From: an uncultured Clostridia bacterium
GTDB taxonomy: Bacteria > Bacillota > Clostridia > Oscillospirales > Butyricicoccaceae
Assembly: GCA_910586575.1 (NCBI GenBank)
Contig: CAJUJQ010000045.1
Coordinates: 1 to 20,441 of the forward strand
Length of the DNA: 20,441 bases
Direction: 5' to 3'
Shown here: positions 1-7,161 of the stretch, piece by piece
Numbering within the stretch: position 1 is the first letter of the stretch
Layout: each line of letters opens with the position of its first letter
Notes under the pieces: generated by a model
What the model saw: only the letters and a program-made list of their open reading frames with translations
What the model was told of the DNA's origin: nothing
The model's database searches: none
Translations under genes and position numbers: made by a program

Positions 1-73
1 CACGTCTCTCTTTCAATGGCTGCCTTTTTCTGGGATTTTTATGAAACTGCCGTGATTTATTCAACCCTCCGCA

Positions 74-103
74 TTGACAACCCACCGGTAAATAGTCTAT
101 AAT
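74..103 (+). promoter_or_regulatory. Sigma-A type promoter of the chemoreceptor gene
   Basis: A perfect -35 hexamer TTGACA (74-79) is followed after 18 bases by a perfect -10 hexamer TATAAT (98-103). Transcription would begin near 110, giving a leader of about 58 bases before the ATG at 168. The 18-base spacer is one longer than ideal. No sigma-28 (motility) type promoter was noticed, so the receptor may be expressed constitutively; that is inference. Confidence 0.8.
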
Positions 104-167
104 AGGGATATAAAGCGCATAAATGCCGCTGCAAAGAATTACTTTACACAGCTGGGAGAGGATTGAG

Positions 168-2141
168 ATGAACAGTATCCGAAAAAAAATCACCATTTGC
201 CTGATTTCGACAGTTGTGGCCGCACTGCTTGCGGTAGGGCTTTCCAGCATTGCCCTGAACTACAGGAGCACACTGGCCAATGTGAATCAGATGATGAGTC
301 AAACCGCCGTTTTGGCCGGGGAGCGCATCGAGCAGGAATTGAACGCCTACCGAAACGTAGCAATGGATACGGGCTGTATCCCGCAGTTATCTGACAAAGA
401 CGTTCCGCTCTCGGAAAAACGCGCTATCATTGACGAACGGATCGGGATGCACGGTTTCCAACGCGGCAATATTGTCGGTGAGGACGGAATCAGCATTTTT
501 GACGGGAATGATTATTCTGATCGGGAATATGTAAAGCAGGCTATGCAGGGAAATATATATGTCTCAGAGCCGCTGATCAGCAAGATTACCGGCGAGCTTT
601 CCATCATGGTAGCGGCCCCGCTTTACGCTGGTGGAAGCCGTGATTCCCGCATTGTGGGCGTGGTTTATTTCGTGCCCCACGAGACATTCTTAAATGATAT
701 TGTATCCTCGATTAAAATCAGCGATACCAGCCATGCTTATATGATCAATAAATCCGGCGATACCATTGCGGACACCACCCTGGAAACCATTACCACCCAG
801 AATATCGAACGGGAAGCCGAAAACGACTCTTCGCTGAAGGAGCTGGCGAAGATCCATACGGATATGCGTCAAGGCGGCAAGGGCTTCGGCAGCTTCCACG
901 ATTCCGACGGTCCCCGTTTTGCGGCTTATGCCCCGGTAGGCAGCACGGATGGCTGGAGCGTAGCTGTTACCGCCATGAAAAAGGATTATCTGGCCAATAC
1001 ATACTTTGGTATGTTTGCGAACATCGCAATTATGATTCTTTCCGTCCTGGCCTCTATTTTTGTAGCACTCAGGCTGTCCAACCATATCAGCGTACCCATG
1101 CAGGCCTGCGCAAAGCGGATGGAGCTACTGGTGGAGGGTGATTTGGAATCCCCTGTACCCGAGACCCAGGAGCGCGATGAAACCGCGAAGCTGATCCAAT
1201 CCACAGCGGCCTTGGTGTCCGGCCTGAAAACCATTATTTCCGATATCAACTACCTGCTGACCGAAATGTCCGCAAAGAATTTCAATATCCAATCTGCCCA
1301 TCGCGAAGCCTATGTAGGCAGCTTCCAGGGAATATTGGGTTCTATCCGCAAGCTAAAGGTAGAATTGAGCACCATTATGGGTCAGATCGATGCGGCTGCC
1401 GGAGAGGTTTCCACTGCCAGCAACCAGGTTTCCAGCGGCGCTCAGACTTTGAGCCAAGGATCCATGGCTCAGGCAAGCTCAATCGAAGAACTGGCCGCTA
1501 CCATCAACGAAATCTCTGCCAGCGCCAAACAGACCACTTCTGTCGCGGATCAGGCAGGCCAATTTGTAGAGCAGGCTGGCGCACAGCTCCATACCAGCGT
1601 GGAACAGGTTGGCGAACTGAATAAAGCGATGGAGAAGATTTCCAAATCCTCAGAGGAGATTTCTGCAATCATTTCCACTATCGAAAACATTGCCTTCCAG
1701 ACCAATATTCTGGCCCTGAACGCCGCTGTTGAGGCTGCCCGCGCGGGCGTTTCCGGCAAAGGCTTTGCGGTAGTTGCTGATGAAGTCCGCAACCTGGCGT
1801 CAAAGTCAGATGAAGCCGCAAAGGCAACCCGCGAACTGATTGAGAATTCTATCAAAGCAGCCGCGGAAGGAAGTCAGGCGGTTTCCAAGGTCACAGATTC
1901 CCTGGAACGGACCAACGTTTTGGCGGGCAATGTGACCACGCAGATGGATATTATGGTTGGAGCTATCGAGAATCAGACGCATGCGCTTACTCAGGTAACC
2001 GAGGGCATCGACCAGATTTCTTCCGTAGTACAGACCAACAGCGCCACCTCGGAAGAGAGCGCGGCTGTCAGCCAGCAGCTTTCGGCGGAAGCATCCAGCC
2101 TGAAAAATCTGGTGGAGCAGTTTACCCTTGCCAAGGACTAA
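168..2141 (+). CDS. Methyl-accepting chemotaxis protein with a dCACHE-type sensor domain
   Basis: A transmembrane chemoreceptor that should sense a small ligand outside the cell and control CheA kinase through CheW. The start at 168 is preferred over the in-frame ATG at 123 because GGGAGAGG (154-161) lies 6 bases upstream, giving 657 residues that begin with a membrane segment. Order: TM1 about 8-30; extracellular dCACHE_1-like region about 31-275, with the usual D-x-Y-V-x-x-A-x-x-G / SEPL / VAAPLY pattern; TM2 about 282-304; HAMP about 305-360; a long coiled-coil signalling domain with the conserved hairpin tip around 505-535 (IAFQTNILALNAAVEAARAG). Residue 528 is Val where most receptors have Glu (RAGE; Glu391 in E. 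coli Tsr). There is no C-terminal CheR-binding pentapeptide. No other che gene is nearby, so it is an orphan receptor. Ligand unknown. Family call is secure. Confidence 0.95.
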   Translation: MNSIRKKITICLISTVVAALLAVGLSSIALNYRSTLANVNQMMSQTAVLAGERIEQELNAYRNVAMDTGCIPQLSDKDVPLSEKRAIIDERIGMHGFQRGNIVGEDGISIFDGNDYSDREYVKQAMQGNIYVSEPLISKITGELSIMVAAPLYAGGSRDSRIVGVVYFVPHETFLNDIVSSIKISDTSHAYMINKSGDTIADTTLETITTQNIEREAENDSSLKELAKIHTDMRQGGKGFGSFHDSDGPRFAAYAPVGSTDGWSVAVTAMKKDYLANTYFGMFANIAIMILSVLASIFVALRLSNHISVPMQACAKRMELLVEGDLESPVPETQERDETAKLIQSTAALVSGLKTIISDINYLLTEMSAKNFNIQSAHREAYVGSFQGILGSIRKLKVELSTIMGQIDAAAGEVSTASNQVSSGAQTLSQGSMAQASSIEELAATINEISASAKQTTSVADQAGQFVEQAGAQLHTSVEQVGELNKAMEKISKSSEEISAIISTIENIAFQTNILALNAAVEAARAGVSGKGFAVVADEVRNLASKSDEAAKATRELIENSIKAAAEGSQAVSKVTDSLERTNVLAGNVTTQMDIMVGAIENQTHALTQVTEGIDQISSVVQTNSATSEESAAVSQQLSAEASSLKNLVEQFTLAKD

Positions 2142-2176
2142 ATGCCTGCGCAAATAGGCGTAAATAAAAAAAGAAT

Positions 2177-2218
2177 CCTCTATCCATAGCTTATCATCTG
2201 TAAGCGTTTGGATAGGGG
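2177..2218 (-). terminator. Stem-loop with a T-rich tract on the minus-strand side
   Basis: CCTCTATCCA (2177-2186) pairs with TGGATAGGGG (2209-2218), one G-U pair included, and the inner GCTTA/TAAGC extends the stem. Read on the minus strand it is followed by ATTCTTTTTTTATTTA (2176-2161), the form of an intrinsic terminator for transcripts coming from the right. On the plus strand there is no T tract, although it lies just after the chemoreceptor stop and could serve as an mRNA end structure. It implies minus-strand transcription through 2219-2640, or is bidirectional. Confidence 0.55.
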
Positions 2219-2317
2219 CTGAACGCTGATGAAAATTTGAGCCACGCACTAACGAATTTGTGAATCACTAAGGTTTTTATCGCACATCCTATAATAACAA
2301 TATGAAGTTCAACTCTC

Positions 2318-2350
2318 AAGGCGAAATAATCCTTTGGATTATTTCGCCTT
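2318..2350. repeat. Perfect 15-bp hairpin with a 3-base loop
   Basis: AAGGCGAAATAATCC (2318-2332), loop TTT, GGATTATTTCGCCTT (2336-2350), with no mismatches. It lacks a T tract on either strand, so it is not a standard intrinsic terminator. It sits inside the MITE-like unit and may be part of that element's fold. Confidence 0.85.
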
Positions 2351-2362
2351 AACCATAAATTT

Positions 2363-2432
2363 GCACTTTTTAGCCCCTTTATCAAGGATGGGAACCACTT
2401 GCAAAGTCCTTGACAAGTGGGCTAAAAAGTGC
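2363..2432. repeat. 14-bp inverted repeat forming a long stem-loop
   Basis: GCACTTTTTAGCCC (2363-2376) is the exact reverse complement of GGGCTAAAAAGTGC (2419-2432). Inside it TCAAGGA (2382-2388) can pair with TCCTTGA (2407-2413). It is part of the same element as the 22-bp outer repeats. No function is assigned. Confidence 0.8.
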
Positions 2433-2514
2433 TCAAGTGACTCAAATTTTCATCAGCGTGTGACTCAAAACTTAGTTGGCGTTTACACAGGAGGATTGTA
2501 TTCAAATCGTAATC

Positions 2515-2625
2515 CCAATACACCATACCGGGCTGCCGCACATTGCGCATCTGCATGACTTGTCCAGCTTTGCGTTTTGTCTATCCGAATAAAAGGATAT
2601 CGCCTATCCCAACCGGTTTTCCTTC
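2515..2625 (-). promoter_or_regulatory. Possible degenerate GEMM (c-di-GMP-I) riboswitch-like segment
   Basis: Read on the minus strand this stretch has a small stem ATCC...GGAT, then ACGCAAAGC, then about 30 bases, then GGCAGCCCGG. The GEMM-I aptamer has a GGCAAA-stem, GACGCAAAGC, a second stem, then GGCAGCC-GG in this order and similar spacing. Against it: the AAA after the first GGC is missing, the first stem has no GNRA loop, the closing P1 pairing is not obvious, and no minus-strand gene lies downstream. At best it is an orphaned or decayed copy; chance resemblance is quite possible. Confidence 0.2.
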
Positions 2626-2645
2626 AATCCGATTCGTCTGCTTTT

Positions 2646-2674
2646 AGTATAACGCAAAATTGTTCTTTCAGCAA
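2646..2674 (-). promoter_or_regulatory. Minus-strand promoter-like site
   Basis: On the minus strand TTGCTG (2674-2669) is followed after exactly 17 bases by TATACT (2651-2646). A transcript would start near 2639 and run toward the T-rich stem-loop at 2177-2218. No convincing gene lies in that interval, only the inverted repeats and a 44-codon ORF without a good ribosome binding site. Confidence 0.4.
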
Positions 2675-2698
2675 ACACCTCACCACTTCTGTAATCAC

Positions 2699-2727
2699 AT
2701 TTTACCATAACTGTAGTGAAATGTAAA
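2699..2727 (-). promoter_or_regulatory. Second minus-strand promoter-like site
   Basis: On the minus strand TTTACA (2727-2722) and TAAAAT (2704-2699) are separated by 17 bases, with TGG directly before the -10 as in extended -10 promoters. It lies downstream of sodC and points away from it, into the gene-free region. Together with the site at 2646-2674 it suggests a non-coding or remnant transcript; AT-rich intergenic DNA can produce such matches by chance. Confidence 0.4.
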
Positions 2728-2747
2728 GGCTATTTGGGCGTACGAGC

Positions 2748-2780
2748 GGAAAGGCCAGAGCTGGCGCTCCCGGCCTTTCC
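2748..2780. terminator. GC-rich hairpin after sodC, possible transcript end
   Basis: GGAAAGGCC (2748-2756) pairs perfectly with GGCCTTTCC (2772-2780), and GAGC/GCTC adds an inner stem. It lies about 48 bases beyond the sodC stop on the minus strand, where a terminator is expected for that gene block. No T run follows on either strand, so it may stabilise the 3' end or stop transcription inefficiently. Confidence 0.45.
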
Positions 2781-2828
2781 ATCTGTATTATTATGGTTTA
2801 TCCATATAGGATAGGGCATATTTCCCTG

Positions 2829-3335
2829 TTACCGCGCCCCTATCACGCCGCAAGCAATTTTTATACCCGAGTTTCCAGATGGCTGGATTGTAAAATCATC
2901 CGGCTGGTCATGGATAACAACCGTCCTGCCAATTACTTCATTTACGGTAAACCGATTTGTCAAAAACAGAGAAAGCGCAAAACCATTGTTTTCAAACAAC
3001 GGCGGCAAATCTCCGGCATGGTGTGGATGGCTGCAACTGCCCGGGTTATAATGGGACATCACATTTGCAAACGGATCGTCTAAATTACCCGTACAGCTGC
3101 CCCCTTCATGGATATGGAACCCAAAAACCCGCTGCTGACAGGAAAGTCCTGAATAGGGCAGGCCGCTGACCTCGGCACACACGATGACACCTTCCCCGGT
3201 TTGATAAAACCGTACCGTACCTGAAATATCGGGGAAGCTTCCACTGCCAGTGATATCGGCTGCTGCCTGCGGCCTTCTGCGCAGGACGGAAAGGATCTGA
3301 ACGGGCGCATAACCGCAGGATGTCCGCTGATTCAT
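2829..3335 (-). CDS. sodC: Cu/Zn superoxide dismutase, cytoplasmic type
   Basis: Converts superoxide to oxygen and hydrogen peroxide with a Cu/Zn centre. All metal ligands are in place by family alignment: Cu by H74, H76 (GFHIHE), H95 (HYNP) and H142 (VVIHDQPDD); Zn by H95, H103, H106 and D109 (HPHHAGDLP, a shortened zinc loop). C81 and C162 can form the structural disulfide. The position of the substrate-guiding Arg of eukaryotic enzymes (GNAGSR) is Lys159 (GNSGIK). The protein has 168 residues and no signal peptide or lipobox, unlike periplasmic proteobacterial SodC or lipoprotein Bacillus forms, so it should act in the cytoplasm. The ATG at 3335 has AAGGAGT 7 bases upstream. It is the last gene of a minus-strand block, 79 bases after the tocopherol-cyclase-family gene. 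Confidence 0.93.
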   Translation of the reverse strand: MNQRTSCGYAPVQILSVLRRRPQAAADITGSGSFPDISGTVRFYQTGEGVIVCAEVSGLPYSGLSCQQRVFGFHIHEGGSCTGNLDDPFANVMSHYNPGSCSHPHHAGDLPPLFENNGFALSLFLTNRFTVNEVIGRTVVIHDQPDDFTIQPSGNSGIKIACGVIGAR

Positions 3336-3414
3336 ATGAAAAACTCCTTATCACATAGGTTTCATATGACATCCTATGCAGCGAAGGAAGGCAGGGTTCG
3401 GCACATGCCACGCC

Positions 3415-4305
3415 CTATTGGGCAGCATATTCAAAGCTTGCACATGGGTCGGTGTGCCGGAACAAAAGCTCCCTCCCGCGCCAAAAGCAATAGTTTACTT
3501 CTGCACGCAGGCTTTCATGGATGGTGCGTTCCATTCCTCCGTTCACCGGGGCACGAAGCGGCTGACCGTGCTTTTCCAATATCCTTACCTCCAAGCGGTA
3601 TTTCCCCTGGCGGATACTTGCCCCAGAGGACGACCATGCTTCAATTTTAGCTCCCCGATAAGTCGCCAGCCGATATTCCCGGCCATGGTGAAGGATTGCG
3701 CAAATACAGCCGGTAAAGCCACCCACAGGCAAAGGAATTGTTGCCGCCGCAAGCATCAGGCCGTCATCCCCTGCCCTGTTCCAGCCGCACTGTGTCCAAA
3801 GATAGGCGTCCGGGAAAGACCGCCCGCGATCGGTTTCAAGGTATCCCGTCCCGCCCGAAAAGCCTAAAACATCCCCGTTCAAACACAGGGAACCTTCCAG
3901 CGAATGCCCCATGCTGATCACGCCGTGGGAACACTGCATCCCCACGAACCATCGGAACGGGCCCATAATATCGGATTTCAGCGCGGTGAACGGACCATAT
4001 TTCAGCGTCCCTTGAAGGAAAATACCGTTTTGGTTAATATCCACTTCGATTCCCTGCGCACCGAAATAGGATTGCCCAAGCCGCACCTGAAATTGGTTTG
4101 GTGAAGCCTGAAACTGGGTTTCGGGATATTCCAGCCACCACGACCCGCTGTCACAAATGACTTGGAGCGACGCGCTGCGGCGCCCGATGCTGTCAACATG
4201 GAATGCCGGAATCAGTGCAAGCATTTCCCCATTTTTGCTCTGATGCTTCAAATACCACCCTTCAAAGTAAGGGCCGGACTGCTTTTCCCCATGAAAAAAT
4301 TTCAT
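3415..4305 (-). CDS. Tocopherol cyclase family protein
   Basis: A 296-residue member of the family named after plant tocopherol cyclase (VTE1; Pfam Tocopherol_cycl). The N-terminal signature SGPYFEGWYLKHQ (residues 10-22) and the many Trp/Gly-rich beta segments, such as GPFRWFVGMQCSHGVISMGH and FSGGTGYLETDRG, are typical. Clostridia are not known to make tocopherol, so the substrate is unknown and the name describes the fold only. No signal peptide or membrane segment is seen. The start at 4305 is chosen over the longer frame (to 4386) because AAGGAG sits 7 bases upstream and the family begins there. The ribosome binding site overlaps the stop of the DUF255 gene (11 bases between genes), so the two are almost certainly co-transcribed and possibly translationally coupled. 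Confidence 0.88.
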   Translation of the reverse strand: MKFFHGEKQSGPYFEGWYLKHQSKNGEMLALIPAFHVDSIGRRSASLQVICDSGSWWLEYPETQFQASPNQFQVRLGQSYFGAQGIEVDINQNGIFLQGTLKYGPFTALKSDIMGPFRWFVGMQCSHGVISMGHSLEGSLCLNGDVLGFSGGTGYLETDRGRSFPDAYLWTQCGWNRAGDDGLMLAAATIPLPVGGFTGCICAILHHGREYRLATYRGAKIEAWSSSGASIRQGKYRLEVRILEKHGQPLRAPVNGGMERTIHESLRAEVNYCFWRGRELLFRHTDPCASFEYAAQ

Positions 4306-4316
4306 TTTCACGCTCC

Positions 4317-6311
4317 TTATAGTGGCAGACGGGTTTTCAACGTCTCGATATTGTCTACAGGCAAGGCGCAGGCCTGCCCCTGGCACAAATAGTACCGCGT
4401 CCCCTGTTCCGGAATCGGGTAACTACTGGTAAAGGGAGCCAAACGATCTAATATATCAGCGCTTTCCGGCGTTTTGACCAAGATTACTAATTCCGGCCGG
4501 GATGCTTCCCGCAGGAAAACCTTTAATTCCGCAGGGACTTCCCTGGCTGTTACCACCAGCTCCGCTGACGGCCATAGCTCCTCCAGAAACGCCAGCATGG
4601 CAAAGCTGTATCCGGCGGGATAATCCTGCACCGCCCCCGCCAGCCAGGACAGCTGAAGGTTCGCCGCCTTCCGCCAATGCCCCTCCCCGGTGAGCAGGGA
4701 CAAGCGTGAGAGCATCAGCGCCGCCACCGAATTCCCCGACGGCATTGCCCCATCGTAAGCCTCTTTACTTCTGGTCAGCAACTGCTCCCCATCCGAAGCA
4801 TAGGGATAAAAACCGCCGTATTCCCAATCGAAAAAGAATTCCAACAAGCAATCCGCCAGTCCCACAGCCTTTGCGAGACAGGCCGGGTCAAAGGTGACGG
4901 CATACAGTTCCAGCAAGCCCCATGCGTAGAATGCATAGTCGTCGAGCTTCCCGGGATGGGCGGCATCCCCGTCCCGCCAGCGGGCCAACAAACGCCCATC
5001 TGAACCAGTGAGGTGCTCCGTTAAAAAATCCACGGTCTGTCTGGCGGCGCTCAAGTACTGCGGTTCATCCAATACCAGCCCCGCACGCGCCAGTGCCGCC
5101 ACCATCAGCCCATTCCAGGAAGTCAAAAGCTTATCGTCCCGATGAAGCGCAGCCCGGTGCAGGCGGCAGTTGTATACGCGTTCCCGCAAGGCAGCGATAC
5201 CTTCCGGCTCCCGGTCAAATTGCGCCTGCCCAAGCAGGTTTGGGATGCTTTTCCCTTCAAAATTCCCGTCCTGCGTAATGCCATACCACTGACAGAAACG
5301 TCCGGCGTCCAATTCCCCCAATACCGGAATCAGTCCGTCTGGGGTAAAGACATAATATTTCCCCTCCACGCCGTCGCTGTCCGCATCCTGCCCGCAGCAA
5401 AAGCCGCCTAAGGGGCCTGACAGCTCTTTCAGCACATAATGCAAGGTACGTCGGACAATCCCCTCATAAAGCGGGCGGCGGGTATGCTGAAAGGCTTCCG
5501 TATAGGCCAATACGAGCATGGCATTGTCATAAAGCATTTTTTCAAAGTGCGGGACCAGCCAGAAACGGTCGGTGGAATACCGGGAAAACCCGCCGCCCAC
5601 ATGGTCAAACAACCCGCCCCGGTACATTGCATCCAGGGTTTGAAGGGCTATCTCCTGCATTTTCCCCTCCCCAGTGAGCCGGGCATAGCGCAGAAGGAAT
5701 ATCAAATTGTGCGGCATCGGGAATTTCGGCGGCGCGCCGAACCCGCCCCATTCCTTGTCAAAGCGCCGCGCAAACAATTCCGACGCCTGCCGGACAGTTT
5801 CCCGTTTGAGGGTGCTTGTCCGGCAGGCACTTTCCTGCTGCAAATGCGCGGTGAGGCGCTCCCCCGCAGACAGCACCGCCTCCCGGTTGTCTCGCCACAG
5901 ATCAGCAGTATTGCGAACCAGCCGGAGCAGCTGTGCCTTTGGCAGATATGTCCCCGCCCAAAAGGGTTTTTGATCCGGCGTGAGCAGCACCGTGAGGGGC
6001 CAGCCGCCCGAGCCGTTCATGGCTGCGCAGGCTGCCATATAGACGGCATCCACATCGGGCCGCTCCTCCCGATCCACCTTGACAGGAAGGAACACCTCGT
6101 TGATTGCCTGTGCTACGGTTTCATCCTCGAACGATTCGTGTGCCATCACGTGGCACCAGTGGCAGGTGGAATATCCGATACTTAAAAAGATAGGGCGGTC
6201 CGTGCGTTTCGCTTCCGCAAAGACTTCTTCACCCCAGGGATGCCAATCCACCGGGTTTTCCACATGCTGAAGAAGGTAGGGGGAATGCTCCCCGCTGAGA
6301 TGGTTTTTCAT
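4317..6311 (-). CDS. Thioredoxin-domain protein DUF255 (YyaL/SPATA20 family)
   Basis: A 664-residue, full-length member of the YyaL/SPATA20 family. It has an N-terminal thioredoxin-like domain (about 1-160) with the redox motif C50-H-W-C53 in STCHWCHVM, the KVDREERPDVDAVYM segment (78-92) and GGWPLTV (102-108) near the cis-Pro loop. An (alpha/alpha) barrel-like region resembling glycosidases and epimerases fills most of the rest. The biochemical role is not established; a thiol or carbohydrate-linked redox function is inferred. There is no signal peptide. The start at 6311 is chosen because AAAGGAG lies 5 bases upstream and the family begins with K-N-x-L-x-x-E-x-S-P-Y-L-x-Q-H; an open frame extends 52 codons further without family similarity. 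It is 106 bases downstream of yunB and 11 bases upstream of the tocopherol-cyclase-family gene. Confidence 0.93.
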   Translation of the reverse strand: MKNHLSGEHSPYLLQHVENPVDWHPWGEEVFAEAKRTDRPIFLSIGYSTCHWCHVMAHESFEDETVAQAINEVFLPVKVDREERPDVDAVYMAACAAMNGSGGWPLTVLLTPDQKPFWAGTYLPKAQLLRLVRNTADLWRDNREAVLSAGERLTAHLQQESACRTSTLKRETVRQASELFARRFDKEWGGFGAPPKFPMPHNLIFLLRYARLTGEGKMQEIALQTLDAMYRGGLFDHVGGGFSRYSTDRFWLVPHFEKMLYDNAMLVLAYTEAFQHTRRPLYEGIVRRTLHYVLKELSGPLGGFCCGQDADSDGVEGKYYVFTPDGLIPVLGELDAGRFCQWYGITQDGNFEGKSIPNLLGQAQFDREPEGIAALRERVYNCRLHRAALHRDDKLLTSWNGLMVAALARAGLVLDEPQYLSAARQTVDFLTEHLTGSDGRLLARWRDGDAAHPGKLDDYAFYAWGLLELYAVTFDPACLAKAVGLADCLLEFFFDWEYGGFYPYASDGEQLLTRSKEAYDGAMPSGNSVAALMLSRLSLLTGEGHWRKAANLQLSWLAGAVQDYPAGYSFAMLAFLEELWPSAELVVTAREVPAELKVFLREASRPELVILVKTPESADILDRLAPFTSSYPIPEQGTRYYLCQGQACALPVDNIETLKTRLPL

Positions 6312-6417
6312 TTGTGCTCCTTTCCCGAGCCATAGCGAAAATATCCTGACAGGACAAGTATTTCCGTTGGAGCCATAAAATAGACCTAAAAATTTCGTTT
6401 TATCCTCTATCCTTGCC

Positions 6418-7137
6418 CTATAGCGCCCCTTTTGCATCAAAATAATAACAGGAGCAAACCAGCGCACCCCTTAACAACAAAGGGCTTGTCCGTTTTGCTC
6501 CTATTATATCATTCCCATAGGTGTAATGCTCCGGCACCGTCCCGACCAGCACGGTATCGGTCACAGGATACCGGCTGGTAATCGTCACATCCCGATGTCC
6601 CAGCAGCGGCATCAGCACCCGTACTTCGGCGGTCACTTCCAACAGGATATTGTGCCGCGTCTGGTTGATGCCTGCCGAAGAAAAAGCGCTGATAAAATCT
6701 GCCTTTGCAAAACCCAGACCTGCCATCCCGACACGCAGGCACGGCCCCCTCCCCGCGAAATAACCAGGCGCAAACACCGAACCCAGCGGAATCTCAAGCA
6801 CCCGGTCTTCCAGGGTATTCACGGTATCGTAAACCTCGTTCACCATAACGGCTTTCATATTATTCATGGTAATGACATCGGTGCGCAAAGCGGTCACATG
6901 GCTCCCATCATCGCGATCCAGAGTAACTAAGCCTTGATAAGCCGAACGATTCTGATAAATTTCATTCAGCATGACGCTGTTGATCGCGTTGGTCGCGGTA
7001 TATTGCGCCTCATTCACCGCGTATTCCACAATCATTGGGGATACCAGCCCCTGTATGACTGCCGCCGCCAGCAGTACCGGCAGCAGCAATGCCAGCAGGA
7101 ACCGGCATTTCCAATTCCGCTTCTTTTTCCGGCGCAC
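6418..7137 (-). CDS. yunB: Sporulation protein YunB
   Basis: A 239-residue protein of the YunB family, which in Bacillus subtilis is made in the mother cell under sigma-E and is needed for efficient sporulation; its molecular role is unknown. Seen here: a basic N-terminus (MRRKKKRNWK), one membrane anchor about 12-30, then an extracytoplasmic region with the characteristic C-terminal stretch PVTDTVLVGTVPEHYTYGN. The start codon is GTG at 7137, with a G-rich Shine-Dalgarno (AAGGGGGGAG) about 4 bases upstream; no ATG option exists nearby. A 28-codon ORF ends 24 bases before this GTG. I could not find a convincing sigma-E promoter by eye. The gene heads the minus-strand block and is divergent from the Sel1-repeat gene. 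Confidence 0.9.
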   Translation of the reverse strand: MRRKKKRNWKCRFLLALLLPVLLAAAVIQGLVSPMIVEYAVNEAQYTATNAINSVMLNEIYQNRSAYQGLVTLDRDDGSHVTALRTDVITMNNMKAVMVNEVYDTVNTLEDRVLEIPLGSVFAPGYFAGRGPCLRVGMAGLGFAKADFISAFSSAGINQTRHNILLEVTAEVRVLMPLLGHRDVTITSRYPVTDTVLVGTVPEHYTYGNDIIGAKRTSPLLLRGALVCSCYYFDAKGAL

Positions 7138-7161
7138 GGCGCTCCCCCCTTCCGATTTATT

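Larger units (their letters stand above)
2224..2458. repeat. MITE-like unit bounded by 22-bp inverted repeats
   Basis: The left arm 2224-2245 (starts CGCTGATGAAAATTTGAG) is the reverse complement of the right arm 2437-2458 (GTGACTCAAATTTTCATCAG, then CG) at 21 of 22 positions. The 235-base unit has no credible gene, and two more inverted repeats sit inside it (2318-2350 and 2363-2432). The sequence GTGACTCAAA recurs directly at 2437-2446 and 2460-2469. Small size, terminal inverted repeats and no coding capacity resemble a miniature inverted-repeat element. I could not identify a clear target-site duplication or the parent transposon. Confidence 0.5.

Noticed and set aside
2422..2556. 44-codon minus-strand ORF in the gene-free region
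   Set aside because: It has no good ribosome binding site and ends inside the inverted repeats; the upstream part coincides with the riboswitch-like segment.
2334..2558. 74-codon plus-strand ORF downstream of the chemoreceptor gene
   Set aside because: Most of it is made of the inverted-repeat arms; no ribosome binding site and no protein-like composition.
3340..3385. CATAGG...CATATG...CCTATG upstream of sodC as an operator palindrome
   Set aside because: Only the 6-base arms match; the centre is off by one base, so the dyad is not symmetric enough to call an operator.
5439..6185. 248-codon open frame antisense to the DUF255 gene
   Set aside because: The opposite strand encodes a full-length conserved protein; this is a shadow frame.
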